A stretch of DNA of 10,658 bases from an uncultured Eubacteriales bacterium (GCA_900548735.1 URMC01000065.1:1-10658), one strand, 5' to 3'. Positions 1 through 6,710 are shown, counted from the first letter of the stretch. Program-made: numbers and translations. Notes: a model not told the origin generated them from the letters alone.

Positions 1-182
1 GCGTAGGCTTTGGCCCCGGCGCCGAGAGCCAGGCCCATGCCCCCAACGAGATCACCTGGAAGCAGGATCTGGCTACCTGTGCCGCAGTCTATGCCCTCAC
101 CCCCACCATGTACAAGGGCGAGAACAAGACCGACGACGTGTGCCAGTTCCGCGCAGGCAAGACCAACAACAACATTCGCTAA
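1..182 (+). CDS. M20-family peptidase/amidohydrolase, C-terminal fragment
   Basis: This is the 3' end of a gene that begins before the window; the first full codon is at base 3 and the TAA stop is at 180-182, giving 59 visible residues. The fragment carries GFGPG followed by AHAPNE, which is typical of the C-terminal catalytic part of M20/M25/M40 zinc hydrolases, especially the YgeY-like/dipeptidase group. The His of AHAPNE is expected to be the last metal ligand. The tail has an unusual run of three Asn (KTNNNIR). The substrate cannot be decided from so little sequence. The next gene starts 34 nt downstream on the same strand with no terminator between them, so co-transcription is plausible. 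The family call is fairly sure; the subfamily is a guess from motif memory. Confidence 0.72.
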   Translation, partial: VGFGPGAESQAHAPNEITWKQDLATCAAVYALTPTMYKGENKTDDVCQFRAGKTNNNIR

Positions 183-216
183 AATAATAATTTAAAATAT
201 TATTCGGAGGAATAAG

Positions 217-855
217 ATGAGCAACGTTAAACAGTTTACCGATAAGCTGGAAAAGCTGACCTACCCGCATGAGGCGCTGGCGCTGATCGGCGACTGGATC
301 CGGGAGATCGGCGCAGGGCTTGACGCGGCGCTGTATGACCATCCGGCAGAGGATATCTGGATTGCCAAAAGCGCAAAAGTGGCGCCCAGTGCCTATATTG
401 CGGGTCCCTGCATTGTGGGGGCGGAGACCGAGGTGCGCCATTGCGCATTTATCCGCGGCAATGCCCTGATCGGATGCGGCGCGGTGGTGGGAAACTCCAC
501 GGAGCTGAAAAACGTGATTCTGTTTGACGGGGTGCAGGTGCCCCATTACAACTATGTGGGGGATTCGATTCTCGGTTACCGCGCGCATATGGGCGCCGGA
601 GCCGTGACCTCCAACGTGAAGGGCGATAAGACCCCGGTGGTGTTTCATGGGGTGGATTTCGCCGTGGAGACCGGGCGCAAAAAGGTGGGCGCGATGTTGG
701 GCGACTTTGCCGAGATCGGGTGCGGCTGTGTGCTGAACCCCGGCACCGTGATCGGCAGGCGCACCTCGGTGTATCCGCTTTCCTCCGTGCGTGGGGTTGT
801 TCCGGCGGATTCTATTTACAAAGCCAAAGGAAACGTAGTGATACGCAAAAAATAA
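217..855 (+). CDS. Left-handed beta-helix acyltransferase, GlmU C-domain-like (212 aa)
   Basis: Start ATG 217 has GGAGG at 206-210, six bases upstream. Residues 1-45 look helical. From about 46 to 195 the protein shows hexapeptide-repeat character (IAKSAKV, CIVGAETEV, ALIGCGAVVG, GCVLNPGTVIG), the left-handed beta-helix fold of acyl-CoA-dependent transferases. The segment with K98 and H110-Y-N-Y113 followed by VGD resembles the acetyltransferase active site of GlmU (its Lys, His and Tyr). The position of the GlmU Asn appears to be His124 here. The N-terminal uridylyltransferase domain of GlmU is absent, so this is a stand-alone acyltransferase; such proteins are often labelled UDP-N-acetylglucosamine pyrophosphorylase by similarity alone. 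galE follows after 32 nt, which suggests a job in nucleotide-sugar or surface-glycan metabolism (inference). The acceptor is unknown. Confidence 0.78.
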   Translation: MSNVKQFTDKLEKLTYPHEALALIGDWIREIGAGLDAALYDHPAEDIWIAKSAKVAPSAYIAGPCIVGAETEVRHCAFIRGNALIGCGAVVGNSTELKNVILFDGVQVPHYNYVGDSILGYRAHMGAGAVTSNVKGDKTPVVFHGVDFAVETGRKKVGAMLGDFAEIGCGCVLNPGTVIGRRTSVYPLSSVRGVVPADSIYKAKGNVVIRKK

Positions 856-887
856 AATTTCCCGAAAGGGCAGAAAGAGGGATAAAA

Positions 888-1898
888 ATGAGAGTATTAT
901 TGACGGGCGGCGCCGGGTATATCGGTACCCATACGGTAGTGGAAATGTGCAAAGCCGGGCACGACGTGGTGGTGGTGGATAACTTCTCCAACAGCTCCCC
1001 CAAGGTAATGGCACGCGTGGAGGAACTGACCGGCAAGAAAATTCCGCTTTACACGGCGGACGTGGCGGACGAGGCGGCAATGGACCGGCTGTTTGCGGCG
1101 GAAAAGATTGACGCTGTGGTGCATTTTGCCGGGCTTAAAGCCGTTGGCGAATCGGTGCGCAAGCCCCTGGAGTATTACTCCAACAACCTTGACTCGACCT
1201 TTGTGCTGTTGCGCACGATGAAAAAAGCCGGCGTGAAGCGGCTGATCTTCAGCTCCTCCGCCACGGTGTACGGCACCCCCGAAAAGTGCCCCATCACCGA
1301 GGATATGCCCACCGGCAACTGCTCCAACCCCTATGGCTGGACGAAGTTTATGATTGAGCAGATTCTCAAGGATTACTGCCACGCCAATCCGGATTTTCAG
1401 GCGATTCTCCTGCGTTATTTCAACCCCGTTGGGGCACATCAGAGCGGCAGAATCGGCGAAAGCCCGAACGGTATCCCCAACAACCTGATGCCCTATATCA
1501 CGCAGGTGGCGGTCGGCAAGCTGGAAAAACTGTCGGTATTCGGCAATGATTATCCCACCCCGGACGGTACCGGCGTGCGCGACTATATTCACGTGGTGGA
1601 TCTGGCGCGCGGGCATGTGGCGGCGCTGGGGTATACCGAGCCCGGCGTCGGCATTTTCAACCTCGGCACGGGCGTGGGATACAGCGTGCTGGATATGGTC
1701 AACACGTTCAGCCGTGTGAACAACGTAAAGGTGCCGTATGTGATCGCCCCCCGGCGCGCGGGCGACATTGCCGCATGCTATGCGGACTCCGCCAAAGCGG
1801 GCAAGGTGCTCGGCTGGCATGCAGAGCTGGGGCTGGAGGACATGGTACGTGACTCGTGGAACTGGCAGTCGCATAATCCCAACGGGTATGATGACTGA
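888..1898 (+). CDS. galE: UDP-glucose 4-epimerase GalE (336 aa)
   Basis: GalE interconverts UDP-galactose and UDP-glucose (Leloir pathway, surface glycan precursors) in the cytoplasm with bound NAD+. It is an extended short-chain dehydrogenase. Visible features are the Rossmann motif GGAGYIG at residues 7-13, D31-N32 for the adenosine ribose, and the catalytic triad Ser124 (in FSSSATVYG), Tyr149 and Lys153 (YGWTK). These fall at the same residue numbers as in E. coli GalE. NPVGAH near 180 and RDYIHVVDLA near 231-240 are family hallmarks, and the length is normal. The frame stays open upstream to about 720, but ATG 888 is chosen because GAGG (877-881) precedes it and the protein then begins exactly at the Rossmann strand. 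It probably shares a transcript with the acyltransferase gene upstream. Confidence 0.96.
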   Translation: MRVLLTGGAGYIGTHTVVEMCKAGHDVVVVDNFSNSSPKVMARVEELTGKKIPLYTADVADEAAMDRLFAAEKIDAVVHFAGLKAVGESVRKPLEYYSNNLDSTFVLLRTMKKAGVKRLIFSSSATVYGTPEKCPITEDMPTGNCSNPYGWTKFMIEQILKDYCHANPDFQAILLRYFNPVGAHQSGRIGESPNGIPNNLMPYITQVAVGKLEKLSVFGNDYPTPDGTGVRDYIHVVDLARGHVAALGYTEPGVGIFNLGTGVGYSVLDMVNTFSRVNNVKVPYVIAPRRAGDIAACYADSAKAGKVLGWHAELGLEDMVRDSWNWQSHNPNGYDD

Positions 1899-1928
1899 CC
1901 TGTCGGTTGTATAAAATGCCAAATTTTT

Positions 1929-1959
1929 GCCACCCCGCCGCGCATTCGGCGGGGGTGGC
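1929..1959 (+). terminator. GC-rich hairpin after galE, possible weak terminator
   Basis: The left arm 1929-1940 (GCCACCCCGCCG) pairs with 1947-1959 as a 12-bp stem with one bulged G and a 6-nt loop. What follows is GCGCGTTATTT, so there is no clean U-tract. The T-run lies before the stem instead (1924-1928). It may slow or partly end galE transcription, but it is not a textbook intrinsic terminator. Confidence 0.4.
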
Positions 1960-1967
1960 GCGCGTTA

Positions 1968-2030
1968 TTTGGATAAAATGGACAAATTGCTTGTCCCGCG
2001 GGGCTTTGGCAGTAAAATTTTTTATCCAAA
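1968..2030. repeat. 11-bp perfect inverted repeat with nested short stems
   Basis: TTTGGATAAAA (1968-1978) and TTTTATCCAAA (2020-2030) are perfect inverted copies 41 nt apart. Between them lie GACAA/TTGTC (1981-1985 with 1991-1995) and the self-complementary CCCGCGGG. The octamer ATAAAATG also occurs as a direct repeat at 1911-1918 and 1973-1980. The right arm ends eight bases before the -35 box of the next promoter, so the element could be an operator or a degraded mobile palindrome. No function can be assigned. Confidence 0.5.
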
Positions 2031-2037
2031 ATGCCCC

Positions 2038-2066
2038 TTGTATAAATTTGTATTTTATGGTAAAAT
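2038..2066 (+). promoter_or_regulatory. Sigma-A promoter with extended -10 for the CarD-family gene
   Basis: TTGTAT at 2038-2043 and TAAAAT at 2061-2066 are separated by 17 nt, and TGG directly before the -10 box gives an extended -10 (TGn). Transcription would start near 2073 and leave a short leader of about 45 nt before the CarD-family start codon. Confidence 0.7.
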
Positions 2067-2119
2067 AATAGTAACAAAGCGGTCGCATATTTGCCGCATA
2101 AAAAGGAGGCTTGGGTTTG

Positions 2120-2626
2120 ATGTTTCATGTGGGAGAATTTATTGTGTACGGGATCAACGGCATCTGCCGCGTGGAGGAGATCGGCCCCTCGCCTTACGAC
2201 AAAAGCGATCCGCGCACCTATTACAAGCTCATACCGCTCAACAATACGATGAGCTCCAGTATCTACACGCCCGTGGATAACGAGCGCGTGCCGATGCGGC
2301 GATTGATGACAAGAGAGGAAATCGCCGCGCTGATTCGCTCCATCCCGGGGATTGAAACGCTGAGCGTGCCGATTGAAAAACAGCGCCGCGAGATTTACCG
2401 CACCACCATCGGCGAACTGCTGCCGGAGGGGTACGTGCGGGTCATCAAGACCGTGCGCCGCCGCAGAGAAGAACTTGCCGCGGCACACAAGCATTTTCCG
2501 GTGACGGACCTGGAATACGGTCGGCTTGCCAAGCACCTGTTGCACAGCGAGTGCGCGCACGTGCTGGGCTTGAGCGAGAACGAGATGGAGGACTATATCG
2601 TGGCGCAGCTTGCTGCGGCGGAATAA
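2120..2626 (+). CDS. CarD-family RNA polymerase-interacting transcriptional regulator (168 aa)
   Basis: CarD/CdnL-type proteins bind the RNA polymerase beta subunit through an N-terminal Tudor-like domain shared with Mfd (TRCF) and adjust open-complex stability. Residues 1-60 match this domain: MFHVGEFIVYGINGICRV is the usual F-x-hGe-hVYG-x-nGI-x-xh pattern, followed by YYKLIPL and IYTPVDN. Residues 65-165 form a predicted helical C-terminal domain rich in Arg and Lys near 88-117, as expected for the DNA-contacting half. ATG 2120 is preferred over the in-frame TTG 2111, because AAGGAGG (2103-2109) is 10 nt from the ATG but only 1 nt from the TTG. It has its own promoter. The next gene also has its own promoter, so the two are probably separate units. 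Its target promoters cannot be read from sequence. Confidence 0.87.
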   Translation: MFHVGEFIVYGINGICRVEEIGPSPYDKSDPRTYYKLIPLNNTMSSSIYTPVDNERVPMRRLMTREEIAALIRSIPGIETLSVPIEKQRREIYRTTIGELLPEGYVRVIKTVRRRREELAAAHKHFPVTDLEYGRLAKHLLHSECAHVLGLSENEMEDYIVAQLAAAE

Positions 2627-2641
2627 AATTTTGCAAAGTAC

Positions 2642-2670
2642 TTGACAGGGCGTTTGCCTTATGGTACAAT
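2642..2670 (+). promoter_or_regulatory. Near-consensus sigma-A promoter for the ATPase leader
   Basis: TTGACA at 2642-2647 and TACAAT at 2665-2670 have a 17-nt spacer, with TGG before the -10 box (extended -10). The expected start near 2677 coincides with the 5' strand of the riboswitch P1 stem, so the transcript begins almost directly with the aptamer. Confidence 0.9.
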
Positions 2671-2676
2671 GTCGTT

Positions 2677-2762
2677 GAATAAGGGAGTAATCGGCACCGG
2701 TTGCAATAAAGTCAACATCGCGGCTTCGGCTCTGGCTTTATTTGAAATGATGAGACTTATCC
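2677..2762 (+). promoter_or_regulatory. Candidate yybP-ykoY (Mn2+) riboswitch aptamer
   Basis: The leader carries conserved-looking elements of the yybP-ykoY class in order: GGGAGTA at 2683-2689 (first loop), a small hairpin 2690-2701, GTCAACAT at 2711-2718, a GGC-TTCG-GCT hairpin near 2722-2731, and GATGAGAC at 2749-2756 (second docking loop). P1 can form from AUAAG 2679-2683 with CUUAU 2756-2760, and P3 from AATAAAG 2705-2711 with CTTTATT 2736-2742. This class is known to sense Mn2+ and often controls cation exporters, including P-type ATPases. The 3' strand of P1 overlaps the left arm of the terminator that follows, so a metal-bound aptamer would block termination: an ON switch (inference). 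The class call rests on motif memory without a covariance search. Confidence 0.82.
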
Positions 2763-2787
2763 GCCAAGGCGGATAAGTCTCTTTTTT
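2752..2787 (+). terminator. Riboswitch expression platform: intrinsic terminator
   Basis: GAGACTTATCCGCC (2752-2765) and its exact complement (2768-2781) form a 14-bp stem with a nominal 2-nt loop (AA; the innermost pairs probably open), followed by six T (2782-2787). It lies 31 nt before the ATPase start codon and shares bases 2756-2760 with aptamer stem P1, so the two folds exclude each other. Confidence 0.92.
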
Positions 2788-2818
2788 GTACCGTGCCTCC
2801 CGGAAAAGGAGTTTTGAA

Positions 2819-5494
2819 ATGAAAGAGTATCTGAAAAGCACCGGGCAGGTTTTTGCCGACACCGGAACCACGGCGGGGGGGCTTAGCTCCGGCGAGGCGA
2901 CGGCGAGACTGGAAAAGAACGGCAAAAACAAACTGGCGGAGGGGAAGAGCGAGTCGCTCATTCACCGCTTTTTCAAACAGCTGATTGAGCCGATGACCAT
3001 CATCCTGCTGGTGGCGGCGGTGATTTCCGGCGTGATGTCGGCAATCGAAGGGGGGTTCCCCTCTGATGTGATCATCATTATGGCAGTGGTTGTGATCAAT
3101 GCCGCGCTGGGCGTTTTGCAGGAGAGCAAGGCAGAAAAGGCAATCGCGGCATTGCAGGAGATTGCGGCGGCAACTTCCAAGGTGCTTCGTGACGGGCGCG
3201 TGGTGCAGGTTCACAGTGAGGACTTGGTGGTTGGCGACGTGATTGTGCTGGAAGCGGGCGATGCCGTCCCTGCGGACGCACGCGTGATCGAGTGCGCCAG
3301 CCTGAAAATCGAGGAGGCGGCGCTGACCGGCGAGTCCGTTCCTGTCACGAAAACCGACGCCGCGCTGGAAGCGGGCAAAGGCGGCGACGTGCCGCTGGGC
3401 GACCGCAAAAATATGGTCTTTATGGGCAGTACCGTGGTGTACGGGCGCGGCAAAGCCGTGGTGGTTGCCACCGGTATGGATACCGAAATGGGTAAAATTG
3501 CCGACGCGCTGGCAAACGCGGAGGAAGGCAAGACCCCTTTGCAACAAAAACTGGGTCAGCTCAGCAAAATTCTCACCTATCTTGTGGTGGGGATTTGCGT
3601 GGTAATCTTCGGGATCAATCTCATCCGCGCATTGGTGAGCGGCGGCGGGCTGACGCCTGCCGTGGTGCTGAACACCTTTATGATTGCGGTGTCGCTGGCG
3701 GTTGCCGCCATTCCGGAGGGGCTTGCCACGGTGGTGACAATCGTTCTTTCCATCGGTGTGACCAATATGTCCAAGCGCAACGCGATCATCCGCAAACTGA
3801 CCGCGGTGGAGACGCTTGGATGCACGCAGATTATCTGCTCGGATAAAACCGGCACCCTGACGCAGAACAAAATGACCGTGGTGGAGCACTACGGAGAGGA
3901 CGAAAAACTGCTTGCCAATGCGATGTCGCTTTGTTCTGACGCGGAATTTGACGCCGTGGCGGGCAAAGCCACCGGCGAGCCGACGGAGTGTGCGCTGGTC
4001 AACTTTGCCGAAATGCTGGGGATGGGGAAGAACGAGCAGAAAAAACTTCTCCCGCGTGTGGGCGAAATTCCGTTTGACTCGATGCGTAAAATGATGACCA
4101 CCGTGCACCGCACGGCGGGCGGCAATCTGATTCAGTTTACCAAAGGCGCGCCGGATGTGATTCTGGGGCGTTGCACCACGGTGCTGGAAGGCGGCGCAGC
4201 AGTGCCGATGACCGAAGAAAAGCGTGCCGCGGCGCTTGCCGCCAATAAGGCTATGGCAGACAAAGCCCTGCGCGTGCTTGCGGTGGCGGAAAAACCGCTG
4301 ACGGCAGAGCCGGAGGCATATGAATCCGACCTGATGGAAAAGGATCTTTGCTTTGTCGGTCTGGTGGGGATGATTGACCCCGTGCGCCCGGAGGTAAAAC
4401 CCGCGATTGACGAATGCCGCAACGCCGGCATCCGCCCGATTATGATTACGGGTGACCACAAGGACACCGCCGTTGCAATCGCCATGCAGTTGGGTATTAT
4501 TTCCGATCCCGCCGAGGCAATCACCGGCGCGGAACTGGACGGAATTTCGGACGAGGATTTTGACAAAGCAGTAGAAAAATACTCGGTTTATGCCCGCGTT
4601 CAGCCCGAGCACAAAACGCGGATTGTCAACGCCTGGCGCAAAAAGGGCAAAGTGACCGCCATGACCGGGGACGGCGTGAATGATGCGCCTTCCATCAAAA
4701 ACGCCGACATCGGCGTGGGCATGGGCATTACCGGCACGGATGTGACGAAAAACGTGGCGGATATGATCCTTGCGGACGACAATTTTGCCACCATTGTTTC
4801 CGCCGCGGGCGAGGGGCGCCGGATCTATGACAACATCCGCAAAGCCATTCAGTTCCTGCTGGCTTCCAACCTTTCCGAGGTGCTTTCCATCTTCATTGCC
4901 ACCCTGTTCGGGTTTACCGTTTTTCAGCCCGTGCATCTGTTGTGGATCAACCTGATTACCGACTGTTTCCCCGCGCTTTCGCTGGGGATGGAAAAACCGG
5001 AAGCAAACGTGATGCACCGCAAGCCGCGTGACTCCAAGGAGGGCATTTTTGCCGGCGGTATGGGGCTTGCCGTTGCCTATCAGGGGCTGTTGATGACAGG
5101 GATTACCATTGCCTCTTACCTCATCGGGCGCTATGTGCTGTACGCAATGCCGCAGCACGCAAGCGCGGCGTACAGCGCGGAAACGCTGGGCTCCTCCATG
5201 GCTTTCCTGACGCTCTCGATGGGCGAGATTTTCCACTCGTTCAATATGCGCTCTCTGCACGGCTCCATCTTTAAGATGAAACATCAGAATTTCTGGCTGT
5301 GGGGCGCGGCGCTCCTGTCGCTGCTCCTGACGACTGTGGTGGTAGAGGTGCCTTTCCTTGCCAATGCGTTTGATCTGGCAAAACTGGATCTGGTGGAATA
5401 CGCGATTGCCATCGGTCTTGCGCTGACCGTGATCCCGGTGGTGGAATTTGTGAAGATTTTCGTCCGCATGGCGGATCGCAAAAAGCAGAAATGA
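2819..5494 (+). CDS. P-type cation ATPase, Ca2+/Mn2+ efflux type (891 aa)
   Basis: This is a P2-type ATPase that exports divalent cations across the cell membrane using ATP. Seen in order: TGES at 170-173 (actuator domain), PEGL at 299-302 in M4, phosphorylation site DKTGT with Asp342, KGA at 442-444 (nucleotide binding), TGD at 544-546, and TGDGVNDAP at 616-624. About ten membrane spans fit: near 58-74, 82-100, 250-272, 280-310, 676-697, 704-722, 743-768, 790-808, 824-846 and 858-880. The SERCA site II ligands are kept (V295, A296, I298, E300; N711 and D715 in M6), and M5 has NLSE (N684, E687) like SERCA Asn768/Glu771, which indicates a Ca2+-type pump. ATG 2819 follows AAGGAG (2806-2811); the open frame further upstream lies inside the terminator. 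The upstream Mn2+-type riboswitch suggests Mn2+ may be the physiological or a second substrate (inference). Confidence 0.93.
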   Translation: MKEYLKSTGQVFADTGTTAGGLSSGEATARLEKNGKNKLAEGKSESLIHRFFKQLIEPMTIILLVAAVISGVMSAIEGGFPSDVIIIMAVVVINAALGVLQESKAEKAIAALQEIAAATSKVLRDGRVVQVHSEDLVVGDVIVLEAGDAVPADARVIECASLKIEEAALTGESVPVTKTDAALEAGKGGDVPLGDRKNMVFMGSTVVYGRGKAVVVATGMDTEMGKIADALANAEEGKTPLQQKLGQLSKILTYLVVGICVVIFGINLIRALVSGGGLTPAVVLNTFMIAVSLAVAAIPEGLATVVTIVLSIGVTNMSKRNAIIRKLTAVETLGCTQIICSDKTGTLTQNKMTVVEHYGEDEKLLANAMSLCSDAEFDAVAGKATGEPTECALVNFAEMLGMGKNEQKKLLPRVGEIPFDSMRKMMTTVHRTAGGNLIQFTKGAPDVILGRCTTVLEGGAAVPMTEEKRAAALAANKAMADKALRVLAVAEKPLTAEPEAYESDLMEKDLCFVGLVGMIDPVRPEVKPAIDECRNAGIRPIMITGDHKDTAVAIAMQLGIISDPAEAITGAELDGISDEDFDKAVEKYSVYARVQPEHKTRIVNAWRKKGKVTAMTGDGVNDAPSIKNADIGVGMGITGTDVTKNVADMILADDNFATIVSAAGEGRRIYDNIRKAIQFLLASNLSEVLSIFIATLFGFTVFQPVHLLWINLITDCFPALSLGMEKPEANVMHRKPRDSKEGIFAGGMGLAVAYQGLLMTGITIASYLIGRYVLYAMPQHASAAYSAETLGSSMAFLTLSMGEIFHSFNMRSLHGSIFKMKHQNFWLWGAALLSLLLTTVVVEVPFLANAFDLAKLDLVEYAIAIGLALTVIPVVEFVKIFVRMADRKKQK

Positions 5495-5499
5495 CAAAT

Positions 5500-5533
5500 A
5501 AAAACCCGGGCGGGGGACCCCGCCCGGGTTTTT
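5500..5533. terminator. Strong bidirectional intrinsic terminator after the ATPase gene
   Basis: CCCGGGCGGG (5505-5514) pairs with CCCGCCCGGG (5519-5528), extended by one more G-C pair inside and by A-T pairs outside (AAAA on the left, TTTTT 5529-5533 on the right). It begins six bases after the stop codon. The U-tract serves the + transcript; the A-run gives a matching tract on the minus strand. Confidence 0.93.
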
Positions 5534-5560
5534 GTTTCCGCTGACATGCGGTACGATCCT

Positions 5561-5760
5561 GCGGGCGACCGATGGTCGCCCCTACGGAATACTATCTTAT
5601 ATCGCGGGGGAGGGGTCTTCCCTCCCTTTGTTTGGGATTTATGCTTTGTTACCCGTAGGGCGGGGGCAAGCACCCGCCGTGTTGTTGAAGCGGGCAGATA
5701 TTGAAATCCGCCCCTGCAAGCATAAAACAACTTTCGTAGGGTAGGATTCCATATCCTTCC
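5561..5760. repeat. Cluster of five imperfect palindromes (REP/MITE-like), no gene
   Basis: This non-coding stretch holds five different hairpins in 200 nt: GGGCGACC/GGTCGCCC (5563-5570, 5574-5581), GGGAGGG/CCCTCCC (5608-5614, 5620-5626), GGCGGG/CCCGCC (5659-5664, 5673-5678), GGGC-a-GAT/ATC-c-GCCC (5692-5699, 5706-5713), and GGTAGGAT/ATCCTTCC (5740-5747, 5753-5760, one mismatch). The heptamer CGTAGGG flanks three of them: 5580-5586 (minus), 5654-5660 and 5735-5741 (plus). From memory, elements of the form GTAGGGGCGACCATC are dispersed in many clostridial genomes, so this looks like a nest of REP-type units. There is no ribosome binding site with a credible ORF. Confidence 0.68.
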
Positions 5761-5781
5761 GCTTCAAAGGGATTTTATCTC

Positions 5782-5846
5782 AACAAAAACCCGGCAAGGT
5801 TATGCCCCAAAAGGCCCCTCCCGAAGTGGGGCTTTTTTGTTGCCGG
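5782..5846. terminator. Compound bidirectional terminator between the ATPase region and dapF
   Basis: The inner stem GCCCC (5814-5818) with GGGGC (5828-5832) is followed by TTTTTT (5833-5838) in the + direction. An outer stem CCGGCAA (5791-5797) with TTGCCGG (5840-5846) is followed, on the minus strand, by the T-tract written as AAAAA at 5785-5789. The minus-strand form would end the dapF transcript, whose stop codon is ten bases away. The + form would catch read-through from the left. Confidence 0.8.
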
Positions 5847-5855
5847 CGCGCCTTC

Positions 5856-6710
5856 TTAACAGTCAATCTCCCCGGTAAAGACCTCGGTGGCGGGACCGGT
5901 CATTTTCACCCCGTCATCGGTGTAAACGATGGTCAGCTCCCCCCCGCGCAGGCGCACGGTAATCGGTTCCCCCTTCTTTTTGAGTCCGTTTTCCACTGCG
6001 GCAACCGCCGCGGCGCAGGCGCCCGTGCCGCAGGCAAAGGTTTCTCCGCTTCCGCGCTCATAGACCCGCATACGGAGCGTGCCGTCGGGCAACAGTTTCA
6101 CAAATTCGGTATTTACCCGCTCCGGGAAAAGCGGATCCGATTCAAATTTCGGTCCGAGTGCTTCCATATCAAAATGATCTATATCAAAATTTTCCCAATC
6201 GTTGGTGAAAAGCACGCAGTGCGGGTTGCCCATGCTGACGCAGGTGATGTGGTAATGCCCGCCCGCCACGTCGGCTTCCCGGTCCACAATTTTTCCCCCC
6301 TGCAGCAGCACCGGGAGGGAAGCAGGCGAGAGATTTGCCTTGCCCATGTCCACCTGCACGGCTTTCACCTTGCCGTTTTCCGGGTGCAGGGTCAGGTGCC
6401 TGACGCCCGAAAGCGTTTCAATATCCAGCTCGGTTTTTTCGGTAATCTTGTGGTCAAAAAGATATTTACCCACACAACGTATCGCATTTCCGCACATTTT
6501 GCCCTCGCTTCCGTCCGCGTTGAACATCCGCATTTTCGCGTCCGCAACCGCAGAGGGGCAGATCAGCACAATGCCGTCCCCTCCGATGCCGAAGTGGCGG
6601 TCAGAGAGAATGATTGAGAGCGTTTCAGAGTCGTAAAGTCCGTTTTCCAGGCAGTCAAAATAAATGTAGTCATTGCCGCAACCGTGCATTTTGACAAATT
6701 TGCGTTTCAT
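5856..6710 (-). CDS. dapF: Diaminopimelate epimerase DapF (284 aa)
   Basis: DapF converts LL-2,6-diaminopimelate to meso-diaminopimelate, the last step before lysine and a cross-linking residue of peptidoglycan. It is a cytoplasmic, cofactor-independent two-base racemase. Seen: N-terminal KMHGCGNDYIYFD; GIGGDG near 41-46; the first catalytic Cys73 in KMCGNAIRC; GNPHCV near 161-166; and the second catalytic Cys227 in ERGSGETFACGTGAC. Both catalytic cysteines and the two-lobed layout are intact, and 284 residues is normal. The start ATG (bases 6710-6708) has AAAGGAG on the minus strand (6722-6716), which argues against the longer open frame upstream. It is transcribed alone from a perfect consensus promoter, with a terminator straight after it. 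Confidence 0.97.
   Translation of the reverse strand: MKRKFVKMHGCGNDYIYFDCLENGLYDSETLSIILSDRHFGIGGDGIVLICPSAVADAKMRMFNADGSEGKMCGNAIRCVGKYLFDHKITEKTELDIETLSGVRHLTLHPENGKVKAVQVDMGKANLSPASLPVLLQGGKIVDREADVAGGHYHITCVSMGNPHCVLFTNDWENFDIDHFDMEALGPKFESDPLFPERVNTEFVKLLPDGTLRMRVYERGSGETFACGTGACAAAVAAVENGLKKKGEPITVRLRGGELTIVYTDDGVKMTGPATEVFTGEIDC

Noticed and set aside
180..216. Promoter in the AT-rich gap before the acyltransferase gene
   Set aside because: Several TAAAAT or TATTAT-like hexamers exist, but none has a recognisable -35 box at 16-18 nt; read-through from the peptidase gene is simpler.
720..887. Upstream extension of galE
   Set aside because: It would overlap the acyltransferase gene in another frame; the Rossmann strand begins right at ATG 888, which has its own ribosome binding site.
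897..1922. Open frame on the minus strand antisense to galE
   Set aside because: galE is complete with the Ser-Tyr-Lys triad; the antisense product is low-complexity and His-rich with no plausible start signal.
2786..2818. Longer N-terminus for the ATPase starting at a TTG
   Set aside because: It would begin inside the riboswitch terminator; AAGGAG at 2806-2811 clearly serves ATG 2819.
2738..5497. Very long open frame on the minus strand, antisense to the P-type ATPase gene
   Set aside because: It is the complement of a gene with clear motifs throughout; the reading is rich in His, Arg and Gln without any domain, and it has no ribosome binding site. Long antisense frames are common in GC-rich genes.
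5532..5744. 70-codon frame across the palindrome cluster
   Set aside because: It starts in the terminator tail, has no ribosome binding site, and its codons are just the palindromes read through.
5561..5760. CRISPR array
   Set aside because: The five palindromes differ in stem sequence and spacing; there is no constant repeat with unique spacers.
5802..6617. Open frame on the + strand antisense to dapF
   Set aside because: dapF has both catalytic cysteines, a ribosome binding site and a perfect promoter. The antisense frame begins inside a terminator and has no family features.
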